From contig BSYQ01000009.1 of the NCBI GenBank assembly GCA_030272585.1, forward strand, positions 3,224,001-3,288,000: a stretch of DNA of 64,000 bases, given 5' to 3'. The notes below the pieces were generated by a model. That model saw only the letters and a list, made by a program, of their open reading frames with translations. It was not told where the DNA came from and did not search any database. The translations under genes and the position numbers were made by a program. Numbering within the stretch: the stretch's first letter is position 1; the number at the start of each line of letters is the position of its first letter. Positions 23,850-36,700 of this stretch are shown here, in pieces. The stretch comes from Bryopsis sp. KO-2023. Taxonomy: Eukaryota > Chlorophyta > Ulvophyceae > Bryopsidales > Bryopsidaceae.

Positions 23850-25670
23850 TCAAGGAAGACTGCCAATGCCAGGATTGACATATCCAGGCACCAAGGTGGA
23901 ACTGCTGCTGGTGCTCGAGCTGGAACTGGCACTGGAGCCAACCCCCTGCCCTGAGCTGGTGGCTGTTGTGGAAATTGTCGTGGATCCACCAGGACCTGAG
24001 GTTTTGAAAAATCCTGGGCATCTGGACAGGAACACAACAGGGGTGCGTGGGTCCAAATTTTCCCTTCTTTGGAAAGGTTGAGATGAAAACAAAAACAGAC
24101 AAAAAACGTGAACAGAATAAATGAATACATACGTTTCCTTAGGAACGAACTCCAGCAGCCTCCAGTACATCGATCCAGTAACCACTGTGGTCACACAGCA
24201 CTCCCCTTTGCAGACCGTGATGGCAGCTTTTCGACGAATTTGGGTGAACTGGTCTGAAGGTCCGCGTGGCTTTGGCAGACCGATGGATACTGTAGATGCA
24301 CCGGATCCGCTGAATTCGTCAGCTTCGATGGAGATCGAAGATCCGGAGGATACCATGGATGCGATGGAAGCTCCAGTGGCGATGGAGCTTTCGGAATCCA
24401 GCAAACGGCGCTTCTTTCCAGAAATATGACAGTACCATGGAGGTGGGAAGCAAATTCTTGCCATTTCTGATATTCCCACAAAGAATGTGAGAAAAGTCAG
24501 CCGACCGAAGATGTAAACTCAACCAAATGCATATATTCCTGCCGAATAAAAGGAACAAAGAATCGGCGCCATTGTTGCGTCGCTGGGATGAAAAACGACC
24601 CTCGTTTTCTGAAAATGAAAAGCTGGATGCAAGTTAATTTGCCAATTTATTACCATCATTGCTGGCGAGGTCGAAGATTGATAGGTATGCTTCTGTGATA
24701 TCGCACAGGCGATCAGAATCTGGAATTGTGTTGGAAAGCGTCGCCCGCACAATATTCGGATCCTCACAAGCGCCTGGCGAATTGTCTTCCGGCTGTGGAA
24801 ACTTTCCCCTCCTGCCAAAATCAGGTCTGGGATGATTCTGCTGAGCAACCCCGGTGAGGGAAGTTGGGACCTTCCCATCGTCATCCCCACCTGTTCCCTT
24901 CAGAACCCTGAATCGCCACAACCGTATACTTTCCTTTGAATCTTTTCAAAAGAGGCAGTGTAAAAAATGCATGTCATCTCTGGGTGGAAAATAGCCCCTT
25001 CCCTCCCCTCCCACATCCTTTCTTTTGCAGGGGGGCACAATCCATTGTGCAATTGTGGAAAAACGTTGTTTTGTTGGGGGATGCCATACCCAAAACTTAA
25101 GCATTTTTCTTGTCAGCATTCCGATTTCCAAAATGGGGAGTCACCTACTTGAGGATCCATTTTTTCGCTTGGCAGATCTCGACATCCACCCCGTAGTCGC
25201 TGCCGAGGTCACTCCCAGGGGTAACAAAAACTCGCACCTCCGCGTCGTCATTGTCGGTAAGACCTGCAACGCGCGAAAGAAACGTCTCTGTCCAAGAAAC
25301 GAAAAATTCTACAGATTCGACGAGCGCGCGTCGTTAGGTGTTTGCAGCTGGAACAGGAGCTGTTAGCCTTCCTTTTTTTTGTCACTGCAAAACAGTTACT
25401 CGGCGAGTGGGACTGAATCAGTTCGAAACCAGACGCACGTCACTGCTTTCCTTACAGGATAAGAGATAATGAAACAGGTGTGATTCCCCTTCCACTATAT
25501 ATAGACACGAGGCGGGAGTGCCCTCACTGGTACTCGCACTACCCACCGATGCACACGTCGTCGAACAGCGGAGCGTTCGACAGGGTTGCCCTGGCAAGCG
25601 ACGCGGTGCTTGACAGAAACACACACGCAAGAGCAACCCCGTAGGCCGTGGAAATGGTAGAGACGCCCAT
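23850..25670 (-). CDS. Unrecognised secretory-type protein with Ser/Gly-rich C-terminus (tentative six-exon model)
   Basis: Proposed exons, in coding order: 25670-25547, 25263-25149, 24928-24654, 24608-24519, 24466-24133, 24066-23850, giving 384 residues in phase. Exon 1 begins MGVSTISTAYGVALACVFLS, a good signal-peptide shape with likely cleavage after SLARA. Exon 2 reads LTDNDDAEVRVFVTPGSDLG and is acidic. Exon 5 holds GKKRRLLDSESS and a Ser-rich region. The last exon has TPVVFLSRCPGFF followed by a run rich in Ser, Thr and Gly (SSASSSSSTSSSS), ending VNPGIGSLP. I do not recognise the family. Exons 1, 2 and 6 and the 5/6 junction look sound. The exon 3 acceptor and the 52-nt intron between exons 4 and 5 are weak, so the middle may be wrong. 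A signal peptide combined with a KKRR patch is odd. Confidence 0.45.
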
Positions 25671-26547
25671 ATCGTGGCAAAAACTTCGTGCGTTACTTTG
25701 TTCTACTCCAGACGCCGCCGCTGCGTGAGCGCTACCTTGCCCAATGTTTTTTGTTTTTCCTTGCGCCCAGTCACAGACGTGAACTGACTAAATCTGCGAT
25801 GGTACAACAATTAATTACCCCCAGCTTTTCAGTGTGAAAGTACAGTGATTTCATGGAATAAGTGCGCCCACGTGGATCCAATCAGAAAGACTCGGTACAA
25901 GAAGAGAATAATAATTTTCTTTCATTTAACGTCGTTATTCAGACCTGGAGTTCTCCAATTTTCAAGATTTATTTTACAAACACCTTGAAGAAAAAAGTCA
26001 AGACAGCATCCCTTTATCCTCCCATTTTGTGTTCAGTTCTGCAACTGTTCGACAAGATCAGATACATGAGGGGATAATGTGTTTGTTGAATTGTTGAGAC
26101 GTTGCGCCAGTTTTTGGCAGGAACGATACAGGGAAAGGAAAAGACAATTTGTGTAAGATCAAGAAACTTTGCTCAACGTCTCAAATTGTCTGGTATTGGG
26201 TTGCAAAAGGAGCAGAGTGGCTCTTCAGGCAACATGTAATCATTGATTGATTGAGACCAGATCCAACGTCGAACTCCACGGATCAGCAGAAATGGCGGAC
26301 CTTCACACAATACAAACAAACATACGAACATAAATTACATTGTGGAGGAGAATGCAACGAACAATATAACGAACTGCCAATGTAAGTAATGAACGGGATT
26401 CCAACAGATCGCACATTGAGAGTGCCTGTCGATTTTTCTGAAAGAGATAGCACACTGTTAATGAGCCCAGTTGGGTTTTAGTATGATTATGAAGGAGTGA
26501 TGGATTGATTAGTGTCCTGAATGAATGACAATACATTCAGCAAGCTA
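25671..26547. other. Intergenic, 5' side of the secretory-type gene
   Basis: Contains the presumed promoter and leader of the minus-strand gene ending its coding start at 25670. Nothing else was recognised; short open frames have no protein-like features. Confidence 0.5.
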
Positions 26548-27200
26548 CCGTAGATAGGGTAATTTTTGCGCGCATGAACTTTCGCGTGTTTTTTTTTTGC
26601 GACACTAATTTTTGCGATTCAATCAGGTCGCAAAAATTAGTGCAACGCAAACATTAGGCTGCGCAGAAAAAACAGCTGCGCAAAAGAAAAGCTGCGCAAA
26701 AAAAACAGCGCACGAACCAAGTGCATGTCTCTTCCTAGCTCATTTCCCCCTGAACTATACGAGTCAACACCCTTTGCGTAGCCCATGCGGCTCCAATCGA
26801 CCCCTCCGCAGCCAGTCACTGCCCTTCGCAACCTTTCTTAGCTCCTGAGCCATGTTCGCGACGCCTTTGCACAGCATGTACGTAGCCGTTGTTCAGGATG
26901 CCCGGATGGTTGTCACTGATCCAAGGGTGTGAAATTGGAGTGATGGATTATTGTGGGGAGGTACCGGTAGCTTCACTCTGTTTGCGTTAGCCTTTGTTTG
27001 CGTTAGCCTTTGTTTGCGTTGGCCTTTGTTTGCGTTGGTCTTTGTTTGCGTTGGTCTTTGTTTGCGTTGGTCTTTGTTTGCGATGGTGGGATGTTTGCGC
27101 GGGCTTATTAATTGCGGTGCTTCAATTTTTGCGACACTAATTTTTGCGATTTTTCCTACTCGCAAAAATTAGTCCAACGCAAAAATTACCCTATCTACGG
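26548..27200. mobile_element. Inverted-repeat DNA transposon (MITE-like), 653 bp, TA target duplication
   Basis: The ends are exact inverted repeats: the left end begins ccgtagatagggtaattttt and the right end is its reverse complement ending at 27200, both continuing to cg. TA dinucleotides flank both sides (26546-26547 and 27201-27202). Just inside each end lies a further palindromic unit built from cgacactaatttttgcga and tcgcaaaaattagt. The centre holds a 16-bp tandem array. No transposase frame is visible, so it is non-autonomous. TA duplication suggests mobilisation by a Tc1/mariner/pogo-type enzyme; this is inference. Confidence 0.85.
26981..27092 (+). repeat. 16-bp tandem repeat inside the transposon
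   Basis: Six full copies of tttgcgttRgYctttg from 26981, then a degraded seventh. The unit drifts in order from gttagcc through gttggcc to gttggtc, suggesting stepwise expansion from one side. Many copies contain ttgcg, which is also present in the terminal repeats. Confidence 0.85.
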
Positions 27201-27202
27201 TA

Positions 27203-30200
27203 TTATTCAGTGACAGGGTGTCATGTGACTGTAGGTGGTCAGAATTGAGAAAGGGATAAAATAAGAGTGGAAGTATGGATGCTTGTTCTTTTTGCTGTAA
27301 ATTTTGACAAGCAATCTTCTTGTTTAAAAAACACATAATTGCATGGAGTGTTTCACAGGGGGACAAGGCAAAGGACATGCGACTTGTTACAAAGCTTCAC
27401 TCCTAACAAACAGAAAACACAACACAATCCCATCTGTGAGATCATCATCCCTTCCCCCCCTCCCCCTATCCCTCTGCAAATTTTTCCCCACAATTTCCCC
27501 CACCCCTTCTTTTTGACTAAAACTCCACCGAGACTCGAGCTAAAATTGGTGGCGTTGTCCAAAGAGGTTTTCTGTAATGAACCTCTTTACTCACATTCAA
27601 CCTTCCCTTGATTTTTTGTCACTCGGAAAAAAAAACAAAACACACTCTCAATTTAAAATTCTTTCTGAATTTTTTTGGGTAAATCATAAGAGCCCGTCGT
27701 CGAAATGACATTCACACCAGCAGGTGGTAGGTGGGGGGCAAGCAGTGGGGCAGAAAAGAAAAAAGAAACAAAAAAACAAAAACATTTCCTGGTGCAATTG
27801 AGAAATCGGATCGATCTCAAGATGAAAAAAAATAACAAAAAAAAAAATGGTAGGTCAATTCCACATGATCCTTGTGTCCCTGTGGAAAAGGAAGCAAAAA
27901 AAAAACAAAAAAACTGCTTTTTCTCTCTGGGAATGTGTGCAGCAGGACGAACACCCTTTTTTAAAAAGCAAAGAAAGAAATATTCCTTGACACTTGAAAG
28001 GAAGAGACAATCCTCGGAAAAAAAATACGGTTTTCTTCCCTTTTTTCTTTTCATGTCACGTCGTTTCTTGTTTTTTGTTTTTTTCCCCCCTTATCCCCCC
28101 CCCCCTTCGACCCCCTGCTTGTTTCTCTCTCTCACACACACACTCTCTTTTGCTCTCCTTTATCTTTTGTTCGAGTTTTTCTTGTTTTTACTTTTTTTTC
28201 TCCCCCAATTTATCACCCCATTTTTTTGTCCCCCTTCTTGTTTTCGCCTCCTGCTTTCCTTTCCAAATTCCTAACCCGTTTTTCTTTATCTTTTTTTTTT
28301 TTTTCGTCAACTTTTTAAGTCCTGAAAATAGAGCCAATCATTTCCTCCCCCCCCTCAAATATCAGACCCTTTGTGAATTTATTTTGCAGGTCAAAACAAA
28401 AAAAAACATTTTCCTCCCCTCCTTACAACCCCATTCCCCCGGAATCGTGAAAATCCACAACATATCCAGCAAAATATTTTTTTTTATTTTCTCTCTCTCT
28501 CTCTTCCTCTTTCATTCAAAAATAAGAAAAAAAAAACAAAAACCCCTTGTCCAAAATACACCCACATCCACTCCCGATCGAGAAAGGTTAAAATGCAAAA
28601 AACAAAACAAACTGGGGACGGGAAAAAGCAAACGTTTTTTTTTGACACTCGAGTAGAAAGGTAAAGAGACAAAAAGGTTGAAACTCTCTTGCTCTCACTT
28701 TTTTTTTGAATTGTCCTCTATGACAGACATCAACCAATCACCTCACCCAAGCCCACTGCACCAGCTTTCCCTAAACAGCCCCCTCCAACCAACAGAGTAG
28801 AAGAGAAAAACCACACTGAGCAATTCGACTCTTGCTGCCAGAAAACTCTCGTCCCCCCCCCCCCCCACACACCCAATCCTTCTCTAGCCCGACCTGATCT
28901 ATCCCCATCCCATCCCCCCACAAACCAACTCCACTTTCATTTCATACAACCGCATCATCTATTCCTTTTTTCTTAGGATTCACTTTTTTGGACGTTGATT
29001 TACACATAATTCTGCTTGTTTGTTTTTTGTTTTTTTCCTCCTCCGCCCAAAACAACCCTTGACAGTGGAAGAAGGATGCACAAGAGCATACATTTTCTAG
29101 TATGCATTTAAATCACGTTGTGAGAAAAAAAAAAAAAAAAACCAAAACGAAAAAACACCCCACCATCTAGAAACCCCTCTTTTCTTTTTGCCCTCCCCTC
29201 CTCCTCTGTTTCGGTCAACTTCATAAATTTTTTCAATGGTTTTTAGTCAGAATGTGCAAAAATCCACTCCAGCACTAGGGAAAAAAAAAATCAGTATCCA
29301 AATACAAGAAACCAAAAAACAGAAAAAGAAGGGAGGGATTGTTTTTAACAACAAGAAACGAGCAACACAGGGAAAATGGACCTCACTATTGAAACATTGA
29401 TTGATTTTTTTTGATAAATTTTTCTTTCTTTTCTTCTCCCCCCTTGACAGGAGCACCAGCTAGCCAGCCGCCATATTTCCTTTTCGAAAATGTCCTCTTC
29501 ATCAGGTTTTTTCTTTCAAAACATCTTTTCTTTTTTTCCATCAACCCATTTTTTTTTTTTTGCTTCTCCCCCCTTTTCTTTTTGCACCCCTTCCTCCCCA
29601 AAAGCAACCGTTCTGTGTCCCATCGATTAAATTTTTTTTTCCTCTTCTTCTTGGTCTTTCATTTATCCACCGAGTTTCCTTCACCTCACCCCACCACCCT
29701 CCTACAAAATTACTGAAACCTACAAAACTACTGAAACACTAAGAGGTTTCTCTATTTTCTTTTCGGGTGAAAGGCTTCAGGGAAGGAAAAATTAGAGTCA
29801 ACATTTTTTTTTTTGTTTCTCCTATGTATTCGGGAAAGAATTAACATGGTGAATTTCTCTCTTTTTTTTTCCTTTTTTTTTTCTTTTTTCTTCCCCCCCC
29901 CCCCCCGGGCTGAAACCCACATATCCCCCCTCCCCCTTTCCTCCAACTCTCACTTCGCACCAATTTTTAAGCCACTCCCCTGCTCTCCTTTCGCAGTATG
30001 ACTAATCCTTGGCCTTAAAAACCATTAATGATTAGTCATTCTCCCACAGAACATGAAACGTGAAGGTGGAGGGAATTGGAGAGGGGGCACGGGGGGAAAA
30101 AGGACACAAACAGTGGCTTTTGAGATGGCCAATTTCTTTTTTCCTTTCTTTGTCTATACTTACCGATCACATACAGGGACGGACACACACACTTCTCCTT

Positions 30201-30771
30201 CTTTTTTTTCCAATGCATTCAGCCTTTTTTTTTCTCTTTCCCCCCCAAATTTCCTTTCTTTTTGTCTTGGGACATAACAACAAAACACTCATCATTGCAC
30301 AACCAACCCTACTTTCATTTTCTTTTTTAGTTTTTTTCATCCCTTCGTACGCCACCAGCAAAAGAAAACCCATTCCTGACCCCTCCTAGTTCTGAAAACT
30401 TTCATCCTGATTAAGTCAAATCTAAAAAGTTTTTTTTTGTTCGGGACAACTCCACCACAGAGAAAAAAACCAACTATCAAAAACAAACAAAACACAAACA
30501 CAGAACCACCAGCAATAAATGAACAGAATCGACCAAAAACCAACTCCAGCACTCAAAAATCTATACTACGGTCCAACCCTCCCTTAATCATCAAGGGAAA
30601 AATTTAAGCAAAGCATGTCCAAAGAAGGGGGTCAGAAGAGAAACAAAAAAACCCTCTCCGCCTCGATAAAAGAACATCAACAGATATCCCGACCAAGAAA
30701 CCGTTCCAATCCAGCACAGTCAGGGATACCGAAAATCAATTCACTGGCATCACATGCCCATTGAAAAGTTT
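27203..30771. other. XRN1 gene 3' flank: long G-depleted (C/T/A-rich) tract
   Basis: About 3.5 kb without recognisable exons. From about 27.4 kb the plus strand is strongly C/T/A-rich and G-poor; 28081-28140 has 32 C and 3 G. Relative to the minus-strand XRN1 gene this is again a C-depleted sense strand downstream of a stop codon, mirroring the FtsH 3' flank. Pure runs of C, T and A are frequent. Confidence 0.6.
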
Positions 30772-33700
30772 TCAATAGTGGCGATAAGGAGAGTAGCCTC
30801 CGTAGGGCATTGCGTGACTGGGTGGTGTGGAGGGCATGAACATGCCTCCCCCATATGGGCTCCCATCAGGCACTCCAGCAGGGACAGGGTAATGTCCATG
30901 GCCACCCCTAGGCGACGGAACAGGGACCCCATATGGGCTTCCAGGAGGAGCCATAGTACCTGAAACACAAAAAGACCGTCGAAAAACTTTTAAGTTCAAG
31001 TTTGAGGTCTTAACAGTAAAATTTTCTTAAGATGGGAATCCTCAGCCTGTCATTTTTTCAGCCAATTTTGAGCTTCGATAGAATTTGTCGGAGCTAATCG
31101 GAGAGAACGAATTCAAGAAGTCTTTTCTAGGAGAAAATAGATGGAAACCCATCTGTCTGGGACCATCACAACAAAAAAAACGGGGTTCTCTACAAGGAAG
31201 ATTGCTATGTTTTAGATTTGAACATATGTCGATACCTGGAGGGCCGTACTGCTGCCTCGGCGACAATTGAGGAGCATAAGGGTTGGAGCCAGGCACCATC
31301 ACGGATGGAGGGTACTGTCTGGGAGACAATTGAGGGTAGGAATACCCTGGATTGGCACCCGGTGGAGGGGGATACGCATAATTTGATCTCGGCGACACTT
31401 GGGGCATTCCGTAAGGAGCAGACATAGCATGAGGCGAGCCACGAGGGGATGGTACCCCCCCAGCTCCGCTGTAGCTCGACTGGCGGCTGTTCGACCTGGC
31501 AGGTTTGGGAGACCGGGATGGTTTAGGCGACCGAGATGGAACTGGGGATCGGGAGGGTCGAGGGGAGACTCCGTGGCGAGGGGAGCGGGTTGGGGTGCGA
31601 TTTCCGTGCGAACTTCCGTGTGGGAAAGAGGGGGGGTCTTCTGGGTGAACTGCTGAGCTTGAAGGCATGCTCACTGAACGAGGGGACAGACCAGGGATGT
31701 ACACTCCGGATCCGTAGCTTTGGCCGTAGTTCTGGCTCTGTGTGTCGCTGTGAGCACCTGAAACACATTTGCATACATTAACTTCCACAGCAGTAAAAAA
31801 AGTTCCCCACCTGAAATACACTAATTAATTTCCAAATGAATGTTGAAAATGTGCCAACCCAGGCTTATAGAATCCAATCCTGCCAACATTTTCGATATTC
31901 GAGGCAGATGTAAAAAAAACAAAAGCTGCAAAAAAAAAGACCATGGGGGTCGATGTTCTACTTGTGCGATAATATTTCACTTCTTCTGCAAACTGTTTAC
32001 ATCGATCGGTCTGTCAGTTGTATTTTTTTGGTTCGCCAGCATAAGGAATATTACCCACATACCTTGTGTTGCACCACCCATGGATTGACCACCCCATGAT
32101 CTTTCTGAGGCAGCCGATTCCGTTCTTTGGAGCGACAAGCTCTCCATGCTCGGCACTTGAATGTGGAGCCCCCTGACCACTTCCTTCTGATTCTGCCTTG
32201 GTTCTTGGTAACCAGCCATTTTTCTGTTCTTGCTGCTCCTGGATCGACCCAATTTGGCGTTTCTCTTGGGAGACATGGAATCAGGCACCATGTGGCCTGA
32301 CAGATTTTGCACAATACACAGCAATTCACACTGAATCAGAGAAGCTGTGTTGACCCAACAACTACGTTTCTAGGTAAGACTGGCCAGTTGCACAGCTTCT
32401 TTGCCCTCAAAATTCACAAATTGAATTATTGGTATGCAGGATTTTGTTTTTAAATGGTTCCTTTCATCCCATTCGGAATGAAGGGCTCCACTAATCCCCC
32501 CCCTAAATAAAAAAACCAATAAAGAAATAAAGAAAAAAAGAGGAAACAAGTCCTCCCCCCTCTATACCTCTTGTAGCTGTGGCCTCTGCTGCTGGTACAG
32601 CAATGTTGCCTGGCCATCTTTTGCTGAGTCCATTTTTCTTGGAGAGAGCTCCAGCACTCTTGGAAGCCAAATCCTTCCTTGACACAGGCTCATCACCATC
32701 ATCATCAGGAGTAGCTTTCTCTCCTGCACAGAAAGAAAACCGCAAAAATCAACCATGGGTCGGTAAACTCCAAACATTCACAAAAAACTGGACAGACTGT
32801 TTTGAAACATCATCGCCGCACACAATATACCTGTCAAGGCAGACATGTTCACCATTTCCCAGGGCTGGACCAAGCAACTGCAGTGAGCCGTGGCTGTGCC
32901 AAAAATGGACGACGACTCGAACACCTCATTGGCAAACAGCACCTCGACACCGTCGCTCATAACCCCTACCACCAGCCCTGTCACTCCGAAAGGCACCTTC
33001 CCCGTTCCGACATAGCTGATGATATCACCAATGTCGAAAGACGAACCCACCTGGAATCACCCAGTCAAACAATCAAGTTCTTGGAACAACAAGCTGCAGA
33101 CATCCAGTGCTTCTTTATTTATGGAACATCTGATCACTATGGAGCAATGCATTGGGAAGCCTCACATGTTCTGACAAGAGTTTGGAGTCCTCGACTGGAG
33201 GAATCAGTTCTTCTCGTTTCACAGAGACTGTGACTGGCCTTGGAGTTCGGGAAGTCAATCGCAGGATGGCTTGAGCTCGTTTAATCGCATGCACGTTTGC
33301 CACCAGACAATCAGCCTGTTTCCCAAAAGAAAGACCACAAAAAAACACCATTCAGCGTAACATCACCTCGATAACAACCCTCAATCCAGAACAGTCATGG
33401 CTGCTTTCCCCCATTCAACACCGCCTCAGGAAACCCCTAAGAGACCCTGCTTGCAATCACACAACTTGATTTACCTTTACGAGCGGTCGACCTGCGAGCG
33501 GCAGAGTTGCCAGCCATTCCTTTGTTTTCAAGACCATGTCATCGATATCCCCCTTGTCCAAGTAAGGGAACACGCTGGGCAGTCGGATTTCCCCACCCTC
33601 TGGAGTGCAGTCCACTGCTTTGAAAACCCAATAGAACGATCTCTTGTAGGTTTCCAGAATGGACACCAGAGAATCGGTGTACTCCCAGCCGGTACCATTT

Positions 33701-36700
33701 GGACTAGGACGCACATAGCCAGGCACGCACATATTTTTGGAGCCCAATTTCACAGCCAAACCCACCTCCTCTCGATCGGTCCCTGTGGAAAAATCAGTTT
33801 GAATGTAAAATGCAGCCTTCTAAACATCAGGTACGATTGGTAATATCAAAAATGGGCTGAACAACATACTTGATTCCTAATTGGCTAAGGTGAACATCAA
33901 AACTCTCAAAATTGGGTACCTGTGTTAACCCAAAGACTGCCAGTGATTCTGGACAGCCCCTGCGGAGAAACCCCCAGCAGCTGCGCAATCGCCCCACTGG
34001 GATGATACTCCTCGTCCGACTTCATCATGAGTTTCTGGACCGATTTCCAAGCCAACAGGGAAGCAGGCGAGTGCGGCTGAACCACCACATTAACCTTCAA
34101 GGGCTCCTTGGCTTCTGAATCCTGTTCAGGCTGCTCTTCCAGCACCGAGGCCACGCAGCCCTGATATGGTTTTCCAATGAACAGGAGCTTGTCGCCTCCC
34201 TTCAATCGGAGTTGGCTGAGACCAGGGCGGACCGGCGACATCGTGGGAATCGGGCAGTGTCGAAGCACCACCTGTTTTCACCATACGTACAATTCCAGTA
34301 AAGACAAAATACAGGAAACAGCGATTGAACTTTGCCTTCTACTACGGTTAATTTCAACAAAAAAAATGTGGACACGTGTGTCTTGAATCCTCCTTTTGAA
34401 AAGAAACCTCAGAAAAAGCCTTTTTTCCTTTTTTGGCGACCATACCTGCAAAGGCCACACTTCATCGTCTCCGAATCGCTCCTCCACAGTTCCCTTGCCA
34501 GTTCTCATCCACCCTTCGATCGGTTTCACAGTGACCAGAATTCTGCAATCATCCACATCCACCGCCTTTTTTCGCCTCATCACCCCCAGCACGGCTTCCA
34601 CAGCGTTTTCCCAATCCGTGATCTCTTCTGCTTCTTTGCGTCGCTTTTCTGATTCCGTGACTATGGAATCCCTGTTTTCCACTTTCATCACTTTCGCCTT
34701 GCGCAAGTAGGGCCAATCCACAAACACTTGCCTTCCCAGCAAGTTTTTCGAGACCTGTGCCAGCAGTTTTCAAAACTTTCACACACTGGTAGCTTCATGC
34801 AACATTATTTTTTTATTTTTATTTTTATTTTTTTTTTGGGGGGTGCTCAAGGAATTACAAGGAAACAGTGAAACAGTAGTAGGTATCGATTTATGCAGCA
34901 ATGACTAATCAATGACTAATTGAACCTTGATGGCGTCCACCTCCACGATGTCATCCTTTGAATTCACGGTCAACAGCAGGGACTCCTTTTCACTCGGATA
35001 CGTAAACAACCGAACCCCGATCTTCATTAAGCAACCTTCAACCTATTCCACAACCAAAACAAACATCAACCACCCACCCATACAACTCGATATTGCAGAC
35101 CCACAATCCCTGCCCCCCCCCCCCAAAAAAAGAAAACTTCGCAATCACCTCCAATGTTTTGAGAGTGGGGAAGCCAGGTGGCAAATCCATCATGGTTTCA
35201 CCATTGCCCAAAGGTCCGAGTCCTTTCGGAGCAGCTTTAATTGCTGTTCGGGACTGGGCATCTCTTGTGGAGATCGAGGCATCAGTGGCAGTACCGTTGG
35301 TGCTGCCGTTGCTGCTGGACTTGGTACCTTCTGTCGTCCCCTCCACTTGAAGGCCACCGGGCTCGTCACACAGATGAACTCGGATCAGGCCTGCAACACC
35401 ACCTGGTCAGTAGTCAGTCATGTCAGCAAAACCACAGTGTCAGAGAATTTCTCCTGCCACACTGTTTATTCTCATTTTCATGTAAATATCATCAATGTAT
35501 GGACACCTGATTTTCATCTTTGTTTGGATTCCATCCCTTCCTCCACATTTAGGGGGGGGGGTTTGGCCTTCTGTTTCACCACAATTATTTGGACGCAATT
35601 CTTTTCTTCCCCATATCATATATTGAGCCATGAACCCACCTTCTCTGTAGACGAAGGAGAGGGCATGGCCCAGTTTGTTTCGATCCAGCTCCTCATCCAA
35701 AAACTCTCCACTGGGAATGCTATCCACAAGACCCACCAGTTTTCCATAATCGATTCCTTCAGAAACAAAAAAAAAAATTAACAAAAATTGAAGATAACAG
35801 TATCAAACTATTCCTTTTTCCTTTTTTGCTTGGGGTGGACTGGCTAATTTCATTACCAGTATCGAAATGTAACGATACACAGATACTTTTTTCGTACACC
35901 AGAAGAAAAGTTCGGTGCAGGCGTATGGTGATCCAAGCTTGATTTTCGAGGTGGATTCGTTTTTTCCTTCGCTTCATGGAAAATAAAAGTCAGCAGTTAA
36001 GAATGTTGTGTTTCAGGAGAAAAAAGACCTACCTGGGAGGAGAACCACTGCCTCCCATTCTGCTCGTTTTCCCTCCATGTCGATTCGAGCTTCGTCTGGA
36101 TAGTACTCAGCCAAAGGCGATTCGGGGTCTTCCATGTAAGGTTGCAAAACCTCCGGAAGCAGAGCGTACGAAAACCTCGGCAAAGTTGCCATCAGCTGTG
36201 TGAATGGGGTCAGTGGCTGCCCCATGTCAAAGTTGCCTTTTACGAAAAAAAAAAGAAGCATTTAATCACTGATTTAAAAAAAAAAAATCATTACCAGAAA
36301 AGTGAACTTAAAGGTTTTCTAATTTCACCCAAATTTGACCGACTGGTTTTTTCTTTTCTATTCTGTTTCCCCCCATCTTTTTCTTCTTTTTCTTTTTTCT
36401 TTTTTTTTGGGGGGGGGGGAATGAGGCTCATGACCAAATGCTGCAATCAGACGTATTTTTCACCCTTTGGGTTAAAATGTAACGAGCGGAAAACTCACCC
36501 TTCACAGACTTGAGTCTGGTCATATCCGCCGCGAACGGAGCATACAAATACGGGTAGGAATAATTCCAGCTCCCCACCCCTTTCGTGTAGTAATGCACGG
36601 ACCAATTGAGTGCCCTGCAATATTCCTCCACGACTTGGCGTTTCTCGCTGGGGTCGAAAACTTGGAGCTTCTCCATGTAATGCCTGTCTTGCCACATGGC

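Noticed and set aside
27653-28656. Overlapping 130-220-codon frames on both strands in the T/C-rich tract
   Set aside because: Encode Phe/Ser/Pro or Lys/Glu runs from biased composition, not protein-like.
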